Positions 61,509-64,000 of a stretch of 64,000 nucleotides of DNA are shown here, piece by piece (the stretch's first letter is position 1; each line of letters opens with the position of its first letter). This DNA comes from Aurantimonas marina (lineage in GTDB: Bacteria; Pseudomonadota; Alphaproteobacteria; Rhizobiales; Rhizobiaceae). Below the pieces are notes generated by a model. It searched no databases and had not been told where the DNA came from. It worked only from the letters and a program-made list of their open reading frames with translations. The DNA lies in assembly GCF_017183135.1 (NCBI RefSeq), contig NZ_JADDXW010000014.1, forward strand, positions 43,195 to 107,194, read 5' to 3'. The position numbers and the translations under genes were made by a program.

Positions 61509-62171
61509 CTATTCCGCAAGGAGACCGCCAGCCAGCGCTGCGTCCAGTCGATCGACCGCGTTCGCCAGCTTCCCGTCGATGACCTGAAGCAGCATCGTCC
61601 AGTCGTCGTAGTGATGCAGCTCCGCCGCGCCGTCGGAAATGCCCCGCAGCCCAAGCATCGGCACCGCGAACCGCTGGCAGGCGCGCAGCACGGCGAAGGT
61701 TTCCATGTCGACCATGTCGGCGTCGATCGCCTCATAGCGCGGGCCGGAGACGATGTCGGACCCGGTCGAAAGCCTGGCCGCCGCGATGTCCGGTATCGGC
61801 GTCGGCAGCAACGTATGGATCGGATGGTCGACGAACGGCGTCACGCCCTTCTGAAATCCCAGCAGCGAGGCGTCGATATCGCGCCAGGCAACGGAAGCGA
61901 CCTGATAGACCTCCCCCTGCTCCAGCGTCCGCGAGCCGGCCGAGCCGAGCGAGACGACCAGATCCGGCGGGTGGCCGGCCGCCTTCAGCGCGTTCAGGGC
62001 GACGCCGGTGCCCAGCGCCGCCTCGATCGGGCCGACGCCGGTCATCAGCGGCCGGATGCGGCGCCGCAAGGCCGGTCCGTACTCGGCCGCGGCGGCCATG
62101 ACAAACAGCACCTTGCGGCCAGCCAGTTCGTCGGTGGCGAGGTCGCTTTGAGAGGGATCGAAATCGGTCAT
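61509..62171 (-). CDS. 5'-methylthioadenosine/SAH nucleosidase-like phosphorylase
   Basis: A 220-residue nucleoside phosphorylase-fold enzyme from ATG 62,171. VLFVMAAAAEYGPALRRR, MTGVGPIEAALGTGVAL, LVVSLGSAGS, VDMETFAVLRAC and the active-site aspartate in LRGISDGAAEL fit MTA/SAH nucleosidases, which recycle adenine and methionine from SAM by-products. It is chromosomal and convergent with the DUF892 gene. Confidence 0.85.
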   Translation of the reverse strand: MTDFDPSQSDLATDELAGRKVLFVMAAAAEYGPALRRRIRPLMTGVGPIEAALGTGVALNALKAAGHPPDLVVSLGSAGSRTLEQGEVYQVASVAWRDIDASLLGFQKGVTPFVDHPIHTLLPTPIPDIAAARLSTGSDIVSGPRYEAIDADMVDMETFAVLRACQRFAVPMLGLRGISDGAAELHHYDDWTMLLQVIDGKLANAVDRLDAALAGGLLAE

Positions 62172-62214
62172 GGGCGGGTCCCCCGACAAGGCGCTCGATT
62201 GGCAGCCAACTCGC

Positions 62215-62667
62215 TCAGTTCAACCACCAGATCGCGCCGTTGAGAAGCAGCGCATAGGCGACCCAGGCGCCATAGGGCATGAACAAGAACGCCGCGGGGC
62301 GGTCATGGCGCAACGTGAGCGCGATGAAACCGACGATCGTCGCAAGCAGTGCCAGCATGACGAGGAGCGCGGCGCCGGGCCAATGCAGGACGAAGAACAC
62401 CGGCGACCAGAGGAAATTGAACCCGATCTGCAGCCACCACACGCGCGAGGCCTGCAGTTCGCCGGCGTGCCAGACGCGCCAGCCGGCGATGCCGATCAGG
62501 ATGTAGAGGATTGTCCAGGCCGGCGCGAACACCCAACTGGGCGGATTGAACCAGGCCTTGCTCAAGCCGGCATACCAATCGCCAGGGGCGGTGGCGACGC
62601 CGATCGCCGAGCCGCCGCCGACGGTGAGGATCAGGAACAGCGCCAGGACGAGATAGGGATGCCTCAT
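62215..62667 (-). CDS. TspO/MBR family protein
   Basis: A 150-residue membrane protein with five hydrophobic segments. The signature elements are WYAGLSKAWFNPPSWVFAPA near residue 31, WTILYILIGIAGW and QIGFNFLWSPVFF near residue 80. TspO binds tetrapyrroles and is linked to stress and photosynthesis regulation in alphaproteobacteria. The start (62,667) overlaps the stop of the upstream rRNA methyltransferase by four bases. Confidence 0.93.
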   Translation of the reverse strand: MRHPYLVLALFLILTVGGGSAIGVATAPGDWYAGLSKAWFNPPSWVFAPAWTILYILIGIAGWRVWHAGELQASRVWWLQIGFNFLWSPVFFVLHWPGAALLVMLALLATIVGFIALTLRHDRPAAFLFMPYGAWVAYALLLNGAIWWLN

Positions 62668-63962
62668 GTCCGCTCCAGCACGGCGAAGAAGAAACCGTCG
62701 GTGCCGCTGGTTCTCGGCGTCAACGTCAAGGCCGTTCCGCCGCCGAGCGGCTTGGCCAGATACGCCCGCGGAGCCTCGGGAAGAGCCGTGTCCCATGCGG
62801 CCGTCGCGTCGGCCACCTTGAAGGTATCGTCCTGGCGATCCAGAAAGGCCGCGACGCGCGCCTCGTTTTCCGGGGGGAGCAGCGAACAGGTGACGTAGGC
62901 GAGCTGACCGCCCGGCTTGACGAAGCGCGCTGCCTGATCGAGCACCGCATCCTGCTCGGCCGTCCGCTTGTCGAGCTGCCGGTCGGACAACCGCCATTTG
63001 GCGTCCGGACGGCGCCGCCAGGTGCCGGTTCCCGTGCAGGGCGCGTCGACCAGAACGAGGTCCATGCGGCTTTCGAGGTCGGAAAGATCGTCGCGCGGCG
63101 CATGGATCTGAACGTTGCGGGCTTCGGCGCGCTTCAGCCGATCATGGATCGGCGCAAGCCGCTGGCGGTCTGAATCATAGGCATGAATCTGGCCGGTGTT
63201 CTCCATATTCGCGGCCAGCGCCAGCGACTTGCCGCCGGCTCCGGCGCAAAAATCCAGCACCTGCTGACCCGGCTGTGCTCCGGCCAGCAGCGACACGATC
63301 TGCGAGCCCTCGTCCTGGATCTCGAACCAGCCCTTCTGGAAGGCCGCCTCGACCTGGACGTTGGGATGACGGCCGGCGCCATCGACCGGCGCGATCCGCA
63401 GGCCATGCGGACTTATGGGTGACGGTTCGGCGGCAAAGGGCGCCAGCGCCTTCGCCAGTTTCTCGCGATCGACCTTCAGCGTGTTGACCCGCATGTCGAG
63501 CGGCGGGCGCGCGCTGAGGGCGGCGGCCTCGTCGGTCCAGCCCTCCCCGAATGCCGCCTCGAAATGCGGTGCCAGCCAATCCGGCACGTCGGCGCGCACG
63601 GCGCCGGGCGCGGTCGACAGGTCACGGGTGCGAAACGCCGCGAAAGCGTCGGCGGAGGGCATGTCCGGTGCGTAGCGGTCACCGTCGAGCGTCTTCGCCA
63701 AGTCTTTCACGTCCATCCGCAGGCCGTCGAGCACGGCGGCAAACACCAGCGCCCGGACGGAATCGTCCTCCATGCGCCAGCCGAGCGAGCGCTTCCTGCG
63801 CAGGACGTCGTAGACGATGTTGCCGATGGCGGCGCGGTCGCCGGAACCGGCGAAGCGATGGGACAGGCCCCAGTCCTTCAACGCGTCGGCGACGGGTCGG
63901 TGGCGCGCCGCGATATCCTCCAGAATTTCGATCGCCGCGGCGATCCGACCACCTAAACGCAT
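62664..63962 (-). CDS. RsmB/NOP-family rRNA cytosine methyltransferase
   Basis: A 432-residue enzyme. The N-terminal RNA-binding part (SRLGG-less start RLGGRIAAAIEILEDIA; RVNTLKVDREKL near residue 168) precedes the SAM-binding LDFCAGAGGKSLALAANM near residue 244, and the catalytic cysteines lie in VDAPCTGTGTWRRRPD and YVTCSLLPPENE. It methylates C5 of rRNA cytosines. It is a chromosomal gene beside guaA, as in other Hyphomicrobiales. Confidence 0.93.
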   Translation of the reverse strand: MRLGGRIAAAIEILEDIAARHRPVADALKDWGLSHRFAGSGDRAAIGNIVYDVLRRKRSLGWRMEDDSVRALVFAAVLDGLRMDVKDLAKTLDGDRYAPDMPSADAFAAFRTRDLSTAPGAVRADVPDWLAPHFEAAFGEGWTDEAAALSARPPLDMRVNTLKVDREKLAKALAPFAAEPSPISPHGLRIAPVDGAGRHPNVQVEAAFQKGWFEIQDEGSQIVSLLAGAQPGQQVLDFCAGAGGKSLALAANMENTGQIHAYDSDRQRLAPIHDRLKRAEARNVQIHAPRDDLSDLESRMDLVLVDAPCTGTGTWRRRPDAKWRLSDRQLDKRTAEQDAVLDQAARFVKPGGQLAYVTCSLLPPENEARVAAFLDRQDDTFKVADATAAWDTALPEAPRAYLAKPLGGGTALTLTPRTSGTDGFFFAVLERT

Positions 63963-64000
63963 GGCGAACTCCTATGGTCGGTGTGAGAATCGCTGCGGGC

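Noticed and set aside
1..64000. CRISPR arrays and rRNA genes
   Set aside because: No regular repeat-spacer pattern and no rRNA-like sequence was seen in the window.

Overview
The window looks like the right-hand part of a large integrative and conjugative element (ICE) in an alphaproteobacterium, most likely Hyphomicrobiales. The GC-rich trb-type conjugation backbone, the repA-parA-DUF2840-traF-rlxS-traG gene order and the flanking chromosomal genes (guaA, TspO, RsmB/NOP methyltransferase) point that way. The element occupies about 1-59,230 and runs off the left edge. Its right end is the 3' end of guaA (59,232), next to a P4-type tyrosine integrase. From about 59,232 to 64,000 is ordinary chromosome.

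Layout. (1) 1-15.8 kb, conserved backbone: a strawberry-notch-type helicase (5' end missing), a TOPRIM protein, a DUF2493 protein, DUF736 and DUF2285-type accessory genes, small regulators, a replication/partition module (repA with iterons, parA, a ribbon-helix-helix protein), traF, a lytic transglycosylase and the relaxase. (2) 15.8-27.3 kb, cargo inserted between relaxase and traG: an intact IS256-family copy with its target duplication, a regulator with paired palindromic operators, a Zn/Cd/Co efflux cluster (P-type ATPase, zinc-ribbon protein, CDF transporter), an opposing copper-related cluster (ctaG-like gene, decayed second copy, decayed PCu(A)C gene, lspA), and IS110 fragments. (3) 27.3-39.7 kb, the mating apparatus: traG, an RHH protein, trbBCDEJKLFGI, a DUF2274 gene and a convergent LysR gene. 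(4) 39.7-57.7 kb, second cargo: a MerR-controlled CDF exporter, ArsR regulators, an ArsR-rhodanese facing a multicopper oxidase, a decayed ISAs1 element, and a long operon of copper-delivery factors (Cox11, PCu(A)C-type proteins, DUF411, Sco) ending in an L,D-transpeptidase lipoprotein, then MerR, DUF1624 and DsbA genes. (5) AlpA and integrase.

How it works together. RepA/ParA could maintain the excised circle, the relaxase and TraG feed DNA to the Trb channel, and Int recombines at guaA. The cargo handles metals. Two sets of MerR-type promoters, each with a 19-bp spacer and central dyad, can be read directly: TTGAAG-type sites before the P-type ATPase and the CDF exporter, and TTGCTC-type sites before the copper-delivery operon, an 81-residue membrane protein and a small-ORF/DUF1624 unit. 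The most striking feature is this mobile copper-metallation island: nearly all factors for metallating CuA and CuB sites of a cytochrome oxidase, but no oxidase subunit in view.

Several cargo and accessory genes carry one-base indels, usually in short homopolymers, while the transfer genes are clean. This fits decay of accessory genes but needs raw-read confirmation.
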